Below, piece after piece: positions 53,760-62,645 of a DNA stretch of 64,000 nucleotides. Each line of letters starts with the position of its first letter. Within the stretch, counting starts at the first letter, position 1. Origin of the DNA: Micromonospora qiuiae (GTDB lineage: Bacteria > Actinomycetota > Actinomycetes > Mycobacteriales > Micromonosporaceae); the NCBI RefSeq assembly GCF_016863555.1, contig NZ_BOPC01000013.1, forward strand, positions 146,908 to 210,907, written 5' to 3'. The position numbers were made by a program, and so were the translations under genes. Under the pieces are notes generated by a model. That model ran no database searches, was not told the origin of the DNA, and was given only the letters and a program-made list of their open reading frames with translations.

Positions 53760-54200
53760 CTAGCCGGCCGCGTCCCCTCGTTTTCGGACATTCGTCGGAA
53801 GAGTGGGGCGGTATGCGAGGTAACGAATGGTTTCGCGGATGTGGAACTTCTCCGCGTCCGAGACCTCGGGGTCGACCAGCCGGCGCAGCAACGCCTCGAC
53901 GTCGGGATCCATCGGTGGCGGAACCGGAGCCTCCCGGCGGGAGGTCTTCCGCTCCCAGCCCAGTGCCGCGAAGGCCGCGGCGGGGTCGAGCCCGAGGCCC
54001 TCGCAGAACGACACCACCCGCTCGGCGGCCGGGTCGCTGGCCCAGTCGCCACGTACCCAGCGGTTGATCGTCTGGCGCGAGACGCCGGTGCGCCGGGCCA
54101 CCTCGGTGCCGCTCCAGGCCCGGGTCGCGCGGGCCTCGTCAAGGGCCCGCCGGACGAAGGTGGCGAAGGCGACTTTCCGCGCGTTGGTCGTCTCGGTCAC
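53760..54200 (-). CDS. XRE-family regulator
   Basis: 146 residues from GTG 54200. Helix-turn-helix near 25-60: RAWSGTEVARRTGVSRQTIN and RWVRGDWASDPAAERVVSF. Then LGLDPAAAFAALGWERKTSR and a short C-terminal helix pair (DPDVEALLRRLVDPEVSDAE). A perfect palindrome GTCACGC-TT-GCGTGAC sits 51 bases upstream, and two related sites lie before the divergent gene, so it probably controls both directions. Confidence 0.88.
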   Translation of the reverse strand: MTETTNARKVAFATFVRRALDEARATRAWSGTEVARRTGVSRQTINRWVRGDWASDPAAERVVSFCEGLGLDPAAAFAALGWERKTSRREAPVPPPMDPDVEALLRRLVDPEVSDAEKFHIRETIRYLAYRPTLPTNVRKRGDAAG

Positions 54201-54251
54201 CTCGCGACCGTACGACCGGCTGGCCTGACCAGAGGGCCTCGGCACGCGGTT

Positions 54252-54267
54252 GTCACGCTTGCGTGAC
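54252..54267. promoter_or_regulatory. operator site 1 (perfect palindrome)
   Basis: GTCACGCTTGCGTGAC has 7-base arms and a 2-base centre, upstream of the XRE start. Shares TGTCACG...GAC with the two sites at 54375 and 54403. Confidence 0.6.
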
Positions 54268-54374
54268 GCCGGGATCGGCTGTCGGGTTACCGATGTAGCA
54301 GTGTTGTTGAGGGGTGCCACCTGGGCAGGATAGATGTGCGTAGGTGTAGAGGCAAACAAAGGGAAAGCTGATAC

Positions 54375-54391
54375 TGTCACGTGCATGGGAC
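54375..54391. promoter_or_regulatory. operator-like site 2
   Basis: TGTCACGTGCATGGGAC, identical to site 3 except for one base and sharing TGTCACG and the final GAC with site 1. Directly follows a TGATACT that could be a -10 for the rightward gene. Confidence 0.55.
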
Positions 54392-54402
54392 AACCTACGG
54401 TG

Positions 54403-54419
54403 TGTCACGTGCATGAGAC
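54403..54419. promoter_or_regulatory. operator-like site 3
   Basis: TGTCACGTGCATGAGAC, a direct repeat of site 2 with 28-base periodicity, 46 bases upstream of the next GTG start. Confidence 0.55.
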
Positions 54420-54464
54420 GATTGCTCATCGTCAGCGTCACGCGCCCGGTTCGAGGAGGGCCTG

Positions 54465-54809
54465 GTGACCGAACTGGCTACCCGCGCCCAGGCCTTTGGT
54501 CTGGTCGCAGAGGGCGTCGCGGCCGGGTTGAGCGCCCCCTGGCGCCTCTACCTTGCTCGGGGCTGTCGCTACCTCTCGTTGAGCGTCGGCGACCGGGCCG
54601 AATGGAACGCCTGGCGGACCCACCTCGGCTGCCCGGAACTCAGCGTCCGGGTCTACGACGCCGGTGGGGAGATACGTCGGTCGTCGATGGCCGAAGTAGT
54701 CCTGGACGGTTGCCGGATCAGTGTCGAGTTGGTGGAGGAGATCGGCACCGACGACCTAGACCGGCTGCTCGTCGCCGACCCCACCACGATCGAGCCGGAG
54801 GAGCGATGA
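54465..54809 (+). CDS. hypothetical protein, divergent partner of the XRE gene
   Basis: 114 residues from GTG 54465 with GAGGAGGG upstream. Soluble: TELATRAQAFGLVAEGVAAG, LYLARGCRYLSLSVGDRAEW, AWRTHLGCPELSVRVYDAGG. No family recognised. Three operator-like sites precede it, so it is probably a target of the divergent regulator; the next small gene follows in 28 bases. Confidence 0.75.
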   Translation: MTELATRAQAFGLVAEGVAAGLSAPWRLYLARGCRYLSLSVGDRAEWNAWRTHLGCPELSVRVYDAGGEIRRSSMAEVVLDGCRISVELVEEIGTDDLDRLLVADPTTIEPEER

Positions 54810-54837
54810 GGCGCGCGCGAGGGATCGGAGCCGCCGG

Positions 54838-55173
54838 ATGAGCCCCTTCCTCGCGATCTTCCTGGTCCTCGTGCTCGCCGCTACGAGCTACGCCGCCGGG
54901 CGGCTGCACGGGCAGCTCAGCTACCGGATCGGTTACCGCTTCGGCTATCGGCAGGGCTACTTCGACGGTGACCGCGGAGCGTGGAACCGACGCCGCCGGG
55001 AGGCCCAGGCCGCGATCGCCTCCGCCCTCGCCGTCACCACGCCCCCCGCCACCCGGGTCGCTGCCACGGTGGTCCGCGCGGGCACCACGTACACCGGGTC
55101 GTCGTTCGCAGAGCCGGCCGCCTCGGTCACCGGGCGGCACCCGACCGGCACCCTCGTTCGACGGACCGGCTGA
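54838..55173 (+). CDS. hypothetical protein with N-terminal membrane helix and YRxGY repeats
   Basis: 111 residues. One helix (LAIFLVLVLAATSYAAG) then YRIGYRFGYRQGYFDGDRG, a run of Tyr/Arg/Gly repeats, an Arg-rich stretch, and an Ala/Thr-rich tail. Exactly 28 bases after the previous gene, with GGAG in between. No family recognised. Confidence 0.65.
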   Translation: MSPFLAIFLVLVLAATSYAAGRLHGQLSYRIGYRFGYRQGYFDGDRGAWNRRRREAQAAIASALAVTTPPATRVAATVVRAGTTYTGSSFAEPAASVTGRHPTGTLVRRTG

Positions 55174-55500
55174 GACCGGTCGACGGGCCTCGGCCCGTGC
55201 AGACGCGGTGCACCGTCTTGCGACGGGCGGGCGCCGCCGGGGCCACGGTCGGACCGGTGACGGTGGCCTCACCGGCCGGGATGCGCGCAGGGGGCATGCA
55301 TCCCGGCCGGTTCACCGGCGGGCACTAGCCGGACGGGTTGCGGACGGCTAGCGTCTAGGCATGGCGCGGGATTGTCCCGGGCCAGCCGGCCCGCCCGGCC
55401 TGCGACCTCGCGCACGGGGCCCGCATCCGACCCCGTGTCCGCCGGGCACCGGAGGAGGCGGACCGCGGGTGGCCGGGTGCCCATCCGCCGGAGCAGGCCT

Positions 55501-56913
55501 GTGACGACTCGCCGTACGACCGCCGGTGCCGACCAGGGGCCGGCCGCGACTGCCACGACCCGCCGCACCACCCGGAGCCGCCGTGCCGGGGCCACCGGGT
55601 CGGCCGACACCAGGGAGCCCCGACCAGCGGGCCAATCCTTCGTCCTGGACACCTCCGTCCTGCTCAGTGATCCGGCGGCGTTCCACCGCTTCGCCGAGCA
55701 CGAGGTGGTGCTCCCCCTGGTGGTGATCTCGGAACTGGAGGGCAAGCGACATCACCCCGAGCTGGGCTGGTTCGCCCGGCAGTCACTGCGCATGTTGGAC
55801 GAGTTGCGGGTGCGCCACGGCCGGCTGGATCGGCCGATACCCGCCAACGATGACGGCGGCACGCTGCGGGTGGAGCTCAACCACACCGACGACGGAGTGC
55901 TGCCGCCGGGGCTACGCAACGAGTCCAACGATGCCCGGATCCTCTCCGTCGCGCTGAACCTCGCCGCCGAGGGACGGGAGGTGACGCTGGTCAGCAAGGA
56001 CATGCCGTTGCGGGTGAAGGCCGCCTCGATCGGGCTGCGCGCGGACGAGTACCGGCACGGCCAGGCGAGTGACCCGACCTGGACCGGGATGGCCGAGCTG
56101 GACCTGGGCGAGGACGCGATCGCCCGGCTCTACGGCGGCGAGACCATCGACGTGGACGCGGCGGCCGGGCTGCCCTGCCACACGGGCCTGGTGTTGCACT
56201 CGACCCGGGGTTCGGCGCTCGGTCGGGTGCTACCGGACAAGACCGTCCGGCTGGTGCGTGGCGATCGTGAGGCGTTCGGCGTGCACGGGCGCTCCGCCGA
56301 GCAGCGGATCGCCCTCGATCTGCTGCTCGACGAGTCGATCGGCATCGTCTCGCTCGGCGGCCGGGCCGGCACCGGAAAGTCGGCCCTCGCCCTCTCTGCC
56401 GGGCTGGAGGCGGTGATGGAGCGCCGCCGGCACAAGAAGGTGATCGTCTTCCGTCCGCTGTACGCCGTCGGTGGCCAGGAACTGGGTTACCTGCCCGGCT
56501 CGGAGTCGGAGAAGATGTCGCCCTGGGCCCAGGCGGTCTTCGACACGCTCGGCGCGGTGGTGCACGAGAACGTGATCGAGGAGGTCGTCGCGCGCGGGCT
56601 GCTCGAGGTGCTGCCGCTGACCCACATCCGCGGCCGGAGCCTGCACGACGCCTTCGTCATCGTCGACGAGGCACAGTCGCTCGAACGCGGGGTCCTGCTG
56701 ACCGTGCTCTCCCGGATCGGTCAGGGCTCTCGGGTGGTGCTGACCCACGACGTCGCGCAGCGGGACAATCTCCGGGTCGGCCGGCACGACGGTGTGACTG
56801 CGGTGATCGAAGCGCTGAAGGGCCATCAGCTCTTCGCGCACGTCACGCTGAGCCGTTCGGAGCGGTCGCCGATCGCCGCGATGGTGACGGATCTACTGGA
56901 GGACATCCCGTAG
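55501..56913 (+). CDS. phoH2: PhoH2: PIN domain fused to PhoH ATPase
   Basis: 470 residues from GTG 55501 (GGAG about 8 bases upstream; start uncertain because the N-terminal 45 residues are Arg/Thr-rich and unconserved). PIN ribonuclease domain: [16 protein letters not shown] near 46, [39 protein letters not shown] and [11 protein letters not shown]. PhoH P-loop ATPase: [19 protein letters not shown] near 284, [40 protein letters not shown] near 387. PhoH2 proteins are RNA helicase-ribonucleases in M. tuberculosis and M. smegmatis. Confidence 0.92.
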   Translation: MTTRRTTAGADQGPAATATTRRTTRSRRAGATGSADTREPRPAGQSFVLDTSVLLSDPAAFHRFAEHEVVLPLVVISELEGKRHHPELGWFARQSLRMLDELRVRHGRLDRPIPANDDGGTLRVELNHTDDGVLPPGLRNESNDARILSVALNLAAEGREVTLVSKDMPLRVKAASIGLRADEYRHGQASDPTWTGMAELDLGEDAIARLYGGETIDVDAAAGLPCHTGLVLHSTRGSALGRVLPDKTVRLVRGDREAFGVHGRSAEQRIALDLLLDESIGIVSLGGRAGTGKSALALSAGLEAVMERRRHKKVIVFRPLYAVGGQELGYLPGSESEKMSPWAQAVFDTLGAVVHENVIEEVVARGLLEVLPLTHIRGRSLHDAFVIVDEAQSLERGVLLTVLSRIGQGSRVVLTHDVAQRDNLRVGRHDGVTAVIEALKGHQLFAHVTLSRSERSPIAAMVTDLLEDIP

Positions 56914-56951
56914 CGATGCCCGTCTCATGCCTATTTGGGCGTAGTTTTTGA

Positions 56952-56965
56952 GTGACCCACATCAC
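56952..56965. promoter_or_regulatory. CRP-like site upstream of the riboswitch
   Basis: GTGACCCACATCAC matches GTGA-N6-TCAC perfectly, the cAMP-receptor protein consensus, in the context AGTGACCCACATCACA. It lies about 90 bases before the riboswitch core. Confidence 0.6.
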
Positions 56966-57039
56966 AATTGATCCCGAGTGTTTCCCATCAGCCTCACTGT
57001 GCGCGATTGTGTCCCACGGGCTCCCACGCACCTTGCGTA

Positions 57040-57200
57040 TCGCTGGTGATCGTTCACCCCTGAAGGGGACGGGCGGCTCGCCGGGGAGACGGACCGGTGC
57101 GTCGACGGTGACCGGTAACCCGCCGGTCACGGGTGCCCGCGGCGCGCTTCGGCCCAGTGCAGGCTCTGGTCGCGCCGCGTCCCTGACCCCGACGAAGGGA
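57040..57200 (+). ncRNA. ydaO-yuaA (c-di-AMP) riboswitch
   Basis: Upstream of a cell-wall hydrolase, the leader contains the conserved ydaO pattern: TCGTTCACCCCTGAAGGGG, ACGGGCGGCTCGCCGGGG, the GGTAACCCGCCGGTCACGGG segment and a final GATCACTT just before the start codon. In actinobacteria this class turns off resuscitation factors and other wall hydrolases when c-di-AMP is high. Boundaries are approximate. Confidence 0.8.
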
Positions 57201-57207
57201 TCACTTC

Positions 57208-57879
57208 GTGAGTCGGCCGTGGAGCCGGTTCGCCGCCCGCGGCGCTGCTGTAGCGCTGCTCTCCGTGGGCGTGGCCGGCGGTTTCTACCTCAGCGAGGAC
57301 CGCCAGTCGCAGCGCCCCGGTCTCGGGGCGCAGGTGGCTGGTACCGTCACCGAAATCGACGTCGACTACCGGCAGGAGCAGCAGGTCTCCCGCCAGGTAC
57401 GGGCCGCGCGGCAGCAGGCCGCCGAGGTCCGGAAGCGGGCCCGTGCCGCCGTCGAAAGGGCCCGGAAGGCCGAGGAGGCGGCGCGCAAGAAGGCCGCTGA
57501 GGAGAAGGCGGCCAAGGAGGCCGCAGAGCGGGCCCTCAAGCCGTACAACGGCCCGGTTCCAGCCTCCTGCAAGGAGTACGGCGGTCACCGTAAGACCGGC
57601 TGTGCACTGATGATCGACGCGGGTTTCAAGATCGACCAGTTCCCCTGCCTGGACCGGCTGTGGAACAAGGAGAGCGGCTGGAACCCGAAGGCCCACAACC
57701 GGTCCTCCGGTGCGTACGGCATTCCACAGGCGCTGCCGGGCAGCAAGATGGCCTCGGTCGGCGACGACTGGCAGACCAACCCGGCGACCCAGATCAAGTG
57801 GGGGCTCGGCTACATCGAGGGCCGGTACGGCACCCCCTGCAATGCCTGGACGCATTCGCAGAACAAGGGATGGTACTGA
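57208..57879 (+). CDS. secreted lytic transglycosylase-like (SLT) cell-wall hydrolase
   Basis: 223 residues from GTG 57208. N-terminal membrane/signal helix (GAAVALLSVGVAGGFYL), a Lys/Ala/Glu coiled coil (about 60-110), then an SLT-like domain: SCKEYGGHRKTGCALMIDAG, LDRLWNKESGWNPKAHNRSS with catalytic Glu about 155, GAYGIPQALPGSKMASVGDD, QIKWGLGYIEGRYGTPCNAW and a final NKGWY. Exported, acts on peptidoglycan. Controlled by the ydaO leader; monocistronic, with a long hairpin after the stop. Confidence 0.9.
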   Translation: MSRPWSRFAARGAAVALLSVGVAGGFYLSEDRQSQRPGLGAQVAGTVTEIDVDYRQEQQVSRQVRAARQQAAEVRKRARAAVERARKAEEAARKKAAEEKAAKEAAERALKPYNGPVPASCKEYGGHRKTGCALMIDAGFKIDQFPCLDRLWNKESGWNPKAHNRSSGAYGIPQALPGSKMASVGDDWQTNPATQIKWGLGYIEGRYGTPCNAWTHSQNKGWY

Positions 57880-57880
57880 C

Positions 57881-57943
57881 CTGACCGCCACGACGGGCGG
57901 GAGCCACCGGGTGACCGGGCTCCCGCCCGTCGTCGCGGTCAGC
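57881..57943 (+). terminator. 25-bp-stem hairpin after the SLT gene
   Basis: CGACGGGCGGGAGCC (57891-57905) and GGCTCCCGCCCGTCG (57918-57932) pair perfectly, extended outward by CTGACCGC/GCGGTCAG, with a 12-base loop. Confidence 0.75.
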
Positions 57944-58048
57944 CGCAACTGCGTCGGACCCGGCCCAAGAATGCCCCGGACGGGCGGTGGACCGCTTTGG
58001 CGGGGCGAAAAGTGGCGGCTGTCGTCGTTTGCTGATAGCTCTTGACGG

Positions 58049-58702
58049 GTGACCCTGCACCCGGGAAGCGGCGACCCGCACCAGTTCGGCACCGAGGGCT
58101 TCTACGCGTCCATCGGCCGGGCCTTCGTCGCCATGTGCGCGGTGGTGCCGGTGCTTTTCCTGATCGAGGGCCTCGACCAGTGGCTCGGCGCCGGGTTCGA
58201 CGGCGCCGCCGGCATCATTCCGCAGCGCATCGACGGCCTGGACGGCGTCTTCTTCTCGCCGTTCCTGCACCACGGCTTCGACCACCTCTACAGCAACAGC
58301 ATTCCGCTGATCCTGCTCGGCACCTTCGTGCTGGCTGCGGGAGCCCGCCGTTTCCTCTGGTCCACCCTGGTGATCGTGCTGGTCAGCGGTCTGGGTGTGT
58401 GGTTCACCGGGTCACCCAACACGATCGTCGTGGGGGCCAGCGGGGTGATCTTCGGCTATCTCGGCATCCTGCTGACCCGGGGCATCTTCGAGCGGAGCTG
58501 GTGGAATTTCGCCGTCTTCCTGCTGGTCGGTCTCCTCTACGGTGGCCAACTGGTCGGCGTACTGCCGACTGACGAACGGATCTCCTGGCAGGGGCACCTG
58601 TTCGGGTTGCTGGGCGGCATCGTGGCGGCGATCATCTTCCGCCGCCGGCGGCCCGACCTCGGCGGGCCCTACCGCTCCGAGTCGCCGATGACCATGCCCT
58701 GA
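58049..58702 (+). CDS. rhomboid-family intramembrane serine protease
   Basis: 217 residues from GTG 58049. Six membrane segments. HHGFDHLYSNSIPLILLG carries the HxxxN pair, the catalytic Ser is in VVGASGVIFGYLGILLTRG (about 130), and the catalytic His in WQGHLFGLLGGIVAAI (about 183). Cleaves membrane-protein segments; substrate unknown. The C-terminus is basic then Pro/Ser-rich. Confidence 0.92.
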   Translation: MTLHPGSGDPHQFGTEGFYASIGRAFVAMCAVVPVLFLIEGLDQWLGAGFDGAAGIIPQRIDGLDGVFFSPFLHHGFDHLYSNSIPLILLGTFVLAAGARRFLWSTLVIVLVSGLGVWFTGSPNTIVVGASGVIFGYLGILLTRGIFERSWWNFAVFLLVGLLYGGQLVGVLPTDERISWQGHLFGLLGGIVAAIIFRRRRPDLGGPYRSESPMTMP

Positions 58703-58739
58703 GCCCCACGTCGGATCGCCCCCGCCGCGGTCGCGGGCC

Positions 58740-59723
58740 CTACCGGTCGCCCGGTCCCGCGACCCGACCACCGAGCGCGGCGATCGTCACGGCGACGAGG
58801 GTGAGCAGGGCCCCGAGGAGGGTGGTCAGATCCGGGCGTGAGGCCGCTGTGGGAAGCAGCTCGTCCAGCAGCACCGCGCCGATCACCTGGCCGGCGATGG
58901 TGGCCAGGCCGAGCAGGAGTACGCCGGTGAGGTGAACCACGGCCGCGGCCACCGCGATGAACGCGACACCGATCAATCCACCGAGGTAGAGCCAGGGTTC
59001 GCTGGGCAGGCTCCCGGGCGGTCCACCGCGCAGGGCGAGGCTGGCGGCGAACGCGGCCAGCAGCACGACCGTGCCGACGGTGAAATTGACCAGCGTGGCG
59101 GTCAGGGTGCTGCCGGAGAGCATCCGGACCCGTCCGTTCACCGCCTGCTGCCAGGCCACTCCGACGCCGGCCAACAGGGGCAGCACGGCCAGGCCGACAG
59201 CCGCCGGCTGGCTGAGCCGGTCGCCGACGGCCAGCAGGACCGCGACCACGGTCAGCGCCGCCGCTCCCAGCCGGGCGGCGGTCACCGGTTGCCGGCCGCC
59301 GGAGCCGATGCCGGCCCGGTCGACGGCCAGACTGCTGCCCGACTGTCCGGCGACCACCGCCACGGTGAACACGGCCACACCGAGGGCGCCGACCGTGGTG
59401 CCCTGGGTGAACACCAGGAACGCTCCGCACGCGCCGCCGAGACACTGCCAGGGCCGCAGCGCGCCGCTGGTGAGCGCGTCGCGCAGTGCGCGCAGCCCGC
59501 GTCGCCCGCCACGGGTGGCGGGAACCAGCACCGACAACACCAGCAGGCCCAGCCCGAACGAGACGACCGCCGCAGCGAGACCGTCGCCCAGTCGCGCGCC
59601 CAACTCCCCGTTGATCCGCGACTGGACGGCCACGGCGATCCCGCCGATCGTCGCCAGTCCCACCGCGGCGGCCCGGCGGCGCGCCGACAGCCTCGGCGCG
59701 GTCGCCGTCGCAGCCGCACTCAC
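58740..59723 (-). CDS. DMT-superfamily (DUF606/YdcZ-like) transporter
   Basis: 327 residues with ten predicted helices in two similar halves; each half opens with a Q-x-x-x-N-G motif (VAVQSRINGELGARLG; VAWQQAVNGRVRMLSG) typical of the YdcZ family. LLGLATIAGQVIGAVLLDE is near the C-terminus. Substrate unknown. Its start is four bases from the glpX stop, so it is co-transcribed downstream of glpX. Confidence 0.88.
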   Translation of the reverse strand: MSAAATATAPRLSARRRAAAVGLATIGGIAVAVQSRINGELGARLGDGLAAAVVSFGLGLLVLSVLVPATRGGRRGLRALRDALTSGALRPWQCLGGACGAFLVFTQGTTVGALGVAVFTVAVVAGQSGSSLAVDRAGIGSGGRQPVTAARLGAAALTVVAVLLAVGDRLSQPAAVGLAVLPLLAGVGVAWQQAVNGRVRMLSGSTLTATLVNFTVGTVVLLAAFAASLALRGGPPGSLPSEPWLYLGGLIGVAFIAVAAAVVHLTGVLLLGLATIAGQVIGAVLLDELLPTAASRPDLTTLLGALLTLVAVTIAALGGRVAGPGDR

Positions 59724-59727
59724 ACCA

Positions 59728-60753
59728 TCACGTCTGCTCAGCCAGTGGGCGCCCGTCGAAGTCCACCGCCGAGTAGAGCGCCAGCTTCTCCAACCGGTGG
59801 TACGAGTCGATCACCCGGATCGTGCCGCTCCTGGAGCGCATCACGATCGACTGGGTGTATGCGCCGCCAGCCCGGTAACGCACGCCGCGCAGCAGATCCC
59901 CGGAGGTGATGCCGGTGGCCACGAAGAAGCAGTTGTCGCCGGTCACCAGGTCGTCGGTGGTGAGCACCCGGTCCAGGTCGTGCCCGGCAGCGATCGCCTT
60001 CTCCCGCTCGGCGTCGTCGCGTGGCCAGAGCTTGGCCTGCATCATCCCACCCATGCACTTGAGGGCACAGGCGGCGGTTATGCCCTCCGGCGTACCACCG
60101 ATGCCCATCAACACGTCGATGTCGGTCTCGCCGCGGGCGGCGGCGATGGCACCGGCGATGTCGCCGTCGGAGATGAACCGGATACCCGCACCGGCCCGGC
60201 GGATCTGGTCGACCAGGTCGTCGTGCCGGCTCCGGTCGAGGACGCAGACCGTCACCTCGGACACGTCGGTGCCCTTGACCCTGGCGATCCGGCGCAGGTT
60301 CTCGGCGACCCCGGCGTTGATGTCCACGACGTCGGCGTAGATCGGACCGACGGCGAGCTTCTCCATGTAGAACACGGCGCTCGGGTCGAACATCGCACCC
60401 CGCTCGGCGACGGCCAGCACGGCCAGGGCGTTCGGCATGCCCTTGCTCATCAGCGTGGTGCCGTCGATCGGGTCGACCGCGACATCCACCTCCGGACCGC
60501 TGCCGTCACCGACCTCCTCGCCGTTGAAGAGCATCGGCGCGTTGTCCTTCTCGCCCTCGCCGATCACCACCACGCCCCGCATGGGAACCGAGTTGATCAG
60601 CTTGCGCATGGCGTCGACGGCGGCGCCGTCGCCGCCCTCCTTGTCGCCCCGGCCGACCCACCGGCCGGCGGCCATGGCCGCCGCCTCGGTGACCCGGACC
60701 AGGTCGAGGGCGAGATTGCGGTCGAGATTCTGTGGGCTCCTGGTGGTCGTCAT
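59728..60753 (-). CDS. glpX: class II fructose-1,6-bisphosphatase
   Basis: 341 residues from ATG 60753 (GAGGAGGAG 9 bases upstream). [20 protein letters not shown] at the N-terminus, [33 protein letters not shown] near 68 (metal Glu), [20 protein letters not shown] near 90, [18 protein letters not shown] near 198. Gluconeogenic hydrolysis of fructose-1,6-P2, complementing PEP carboxykinase. Divergent from a DUF4245 gene over 165 bases, as in M. tuberculosis (Rv1099c/Rv1100, recalled). Confidence 0.95.
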   Translation of the reverse strand: MTTTRSPQNLDRNLALDLVRVTEAAAMAAGRWVGRGDKEGGDGAAVDAMRKLINSVPMRGVVVIGEGEKDNAPMLFNGEEVGDGSGPEVDVAVDPIDGTTLMSKGMPNALAVLAVAERGAMFDPSAVFYMEKLAVGPIYADVVDINAGVAENLRRIARVKGTDVSEVTVCVLDRSRHDDLVDQIRRAGAGIRFISDGDIAGAIAAARGETDIDVLMGIGGTPEGITAACALKCMGGMMQAKLWPRDDAEREKAIAAGHDLDRVLTTDDLVTGDNCFFVATGITSGDLLRGVRYRAGGAYTQSIVMRSRSGTIRVIDSYHRLEKLALYSAVDFDGRPLAEQT

Positions 60754-60918
60754 CGAAACGGCTCCTCCTCGCGGCGTTGCGGGGTCGACCGGGCCGGAGG
60801 GCCTGGGTATGGCCACTGCCGGCTGTGCTCCTGATCCTCACACGATGGCGGATGCGGGAGCGGAGCGGGGCGGTGATGGGCCGGATACCGCCGGTCGGGC
60901 GGCTGCCAGAATGGTGGG

Positions 60919-61566
60919 GTGGAACCCGCACAGCCCGCCGACCGGGCACCCGTAGATTCGCCGTCGACCAGCGACCAGCCGGCCGTCGACCGGGCGGGCG
61001 GACCGGACGTACCCGACAAACAACCCCACCCGGCCGCGCCGCCGGCCCCGCCCGCCGTGCGGTCCGAGCGGTCGCCGCGGGACATGGCCATCTCGTTGCT
61101 GGTGCTGATGGTCCCGATCGTCCTGTTACTCGCCTTCTACCGCGGGTTTCTCGGCGGAGACCAGCCGAACACCGTCGACCCGACGCCAGCTTTCGAGCAG
61201 GCGCGGTCGGCCGGGGCGTTTCCGGTGAGCGAACCGACCGGGCTGAGCGAGGGGTGGCGGACCGTACGGGCCAGCTACCGATCGGCCGACGGGGGCGCGA
61301 TCCTGCGCGTGGGGTATGTCACACCGGAGGGGCGAGGGCTCCAGATGGTGCAGAGCGACGTACCGCCGGAGCGGCTGCTGCCCACCGAGTTGACCGACGA
61401 GGGGCAGCCCCAGGGGCAGACCGACCTCGGTGCCAGCACCTGGCAGCGGTACACCGCGCGCGGCAACGAGCAGGCACTGGTGCTGCTCCAGCCGGGCCGC
61501 ACCGTGATCGTGATCGGTGACGCCCGCGACAACGAGTTGCGGGAGATGGCCACGGCCGTCGACTGA
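60919..61566 (+). CDS. DUF4245 membrane-anchored protein
   Basis: 215 residues from GTG 60919. Pro/Asp-rich cytoplasmic N-terminus of about 50, one helix (MAISLLVLMVPIVLLLAFY), then an extracytoplasmic domain with EPTGLSEGWRTVRASYRSAD, VTPEGRGLQMVQSDVPPERL, TWQRYTARGNEQALVLLQPG and a final VIGDARDNELREMA. Unknown function, conserved beside glpX. A clear terminator follows its stop. Confidence 0.9.
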   Translation: MEPAQPADRAPVDSPSTSDQPAVDRAGGPDVPDKQPHPAAPPAPPAVRSERSPRDMAISLLVLMVPIVLLLAFYRGFLGGDQPNTVDPTPAFEQARSAGAFPVSEPTGLSEGWRTVRASYRSADGGAILRVGYVTPEGRGLQMVQSDVPPERLLPTELTDEGQPQGQTDLGASTWQRYTARGNEQALVLLQPGRTVIVIGDARDNELREMATAVD

Positions 61567-61613
61567 GCGTTCCACGAATGTCGGGCCGATCCGCTACGCT
61601 CCCCGAGTTCGAT

Positions 61614-61644
61614 GCCCGGCCGACACATCGGCCGGGCGGTTTTC
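61614..61644 (+). terminator. intrinsic terminator between DUF4245 and the first lipoprotein gene
   Basis: GCCCGGCCGA and TCGGCCGGGC pair with a 4-base loop and are followed by GGTTTTCC, one of the few hairpins in the window with a T-run. It ends about 25 bases before the lipoprotein GTG, so it either sits in that gene's leader or forces a near-leaderless start. Confidence 0.75.
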
Positions 61645-61665
61645 CTGGTTGAAGAGAGACAATCT

Positions 61666-62466
61666 GTGAACATTCGACGCTGGAGCGTGGGGGTCATCGC
61701 CGCCGCGCTGCTCGTTCCCGGCGTAGCCGCCTGCAACTCCGGCACCACCGACTCGCCCACCGGGTCCTCGTCCGCGTCGGACGTCCCCGCCGACCCCAAG
61801 GAGGCGCTGGTCGCCTCCACCAAGGGCCTGGCCGAGGGCAACTTCACCTTCACGATCGCGGCCGACTCGATGAACGGCACGGGCGTGTTCCACAAGCCCA
61901 GTAACAGTGCCCAGATGGCCATGAAGGTGAGCGCCGAAGGCTTCGCCATGGAATTCGATCTCATCCAGATCCAGCCGGACACCTGGGTGAAGGTCGACCT
62001 GGGTGACCTGTTCGCCGGGATCCCGGGCATGGAAGCGTTCAAGGACAAGTACCAGCACCTCGACGCCACCAAGGCCGCCGGGAACAAGAACCTCGACCTG
62101 CTGAAGGACGGCACCGACCCGGCCGACGCGGCGGCGATGTTCAAGGGCGTCACCGACGTGCAGAAGACCGGCGAGGGCGCGTACAGCGGCAAGGTCGACC
62201 TCACCGCGGTGAAGGAGTCGGTCGCTGCCGACGAGGACATGCTCAAGACGCTGGGCGACCAGGCCAAGGAGATCCCGTTCACCGCGAAGCTGGACGCTGA
62301 GGGCCGGCTGACCGAGCTGGTCATCTCCGTGCCCGCGGTCGGCGAGGTCAAGGCGCAGGAAATCAAGGTCACCTACGCCGACTACGGCGCCGCGACCCCT
62401 GCCCAGAAGCCGTCGGCGGACCAGGTCATCGAGGCCAACGAGCAGATCTACGAGATGTTCAAGTAG
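61666..62466 (+). CDS. LppX/LprG-like lipoprotein A
   Basis: 266 residues from GTG 61666 (GAAGAGAG upstream). Signal peptide with lipobox LVPGVAAC (Cys about 23), Ser/Thr linker, then the LppX_LprAFG-like domain: KEALVASTKGLAEGNFTFTI, GTGVFHKPSNSAQMAMKVS, DLIQIQPDTWVKVDLGDL, ITxKxDAEGRLTEL as KLDAEGRLTELVISVPAV and VKAQEIKVTYADYG. Family members carry lipids across the periplasm-like space. A paralogue follows 179 bases later. Confidence 0.8.
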   Translation: MNIRRWSVGVIAAALLVPGVAACNSGTTDSPTGSSSASDVPADPKEALVASTKGLAEGNFTFTIAADSMNGTGVFHKPSNSAQMAMKVSAEGFAMEFDLIQIQPDTWVKVDLGDLFAGIPGMEAFKDKYQHLDATKAAGNKNLDLLKDGTDPADAAAMFKGVTDVQKTGEGAYSGKVDLTAVKESVAADEDMLKTLGDQAKEIPFTAKLDAEGRLTELVISVPAVGEVKAQEIKVTYADYGAATPAQKPSADQVIEANEQIYEMFK

Positions 62467-62479
62467 GCCGGACGGCGGT

Positions 62480-62519
62480 ACGCGAACGGGGGCGGGCTGG
62501 GCTCGCCCCCGTTTCGCGT
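62480..62519 (+). terminator. terminator between the two lipoprotein genes
   Basis: ACGCGAACGGGGGCG and CGCCCCCGTTTCGCGT form a long stem with a 9-base loop, 13 bases after the first lipoprotein stop. Confidence 0.7.
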
Positions 62520-62645
62520 CCGTGACGCCGCACTGCGGCGACGTGCCGCCGAGGCTCCGGTGATTGCGCGAGCCGCCGGCAGGGAACAGAAAGAGGTGAA
62601 CCTCCGGCGCGTGCCGCGTCGGGTTGACCCTGCTGGGAGACATCG

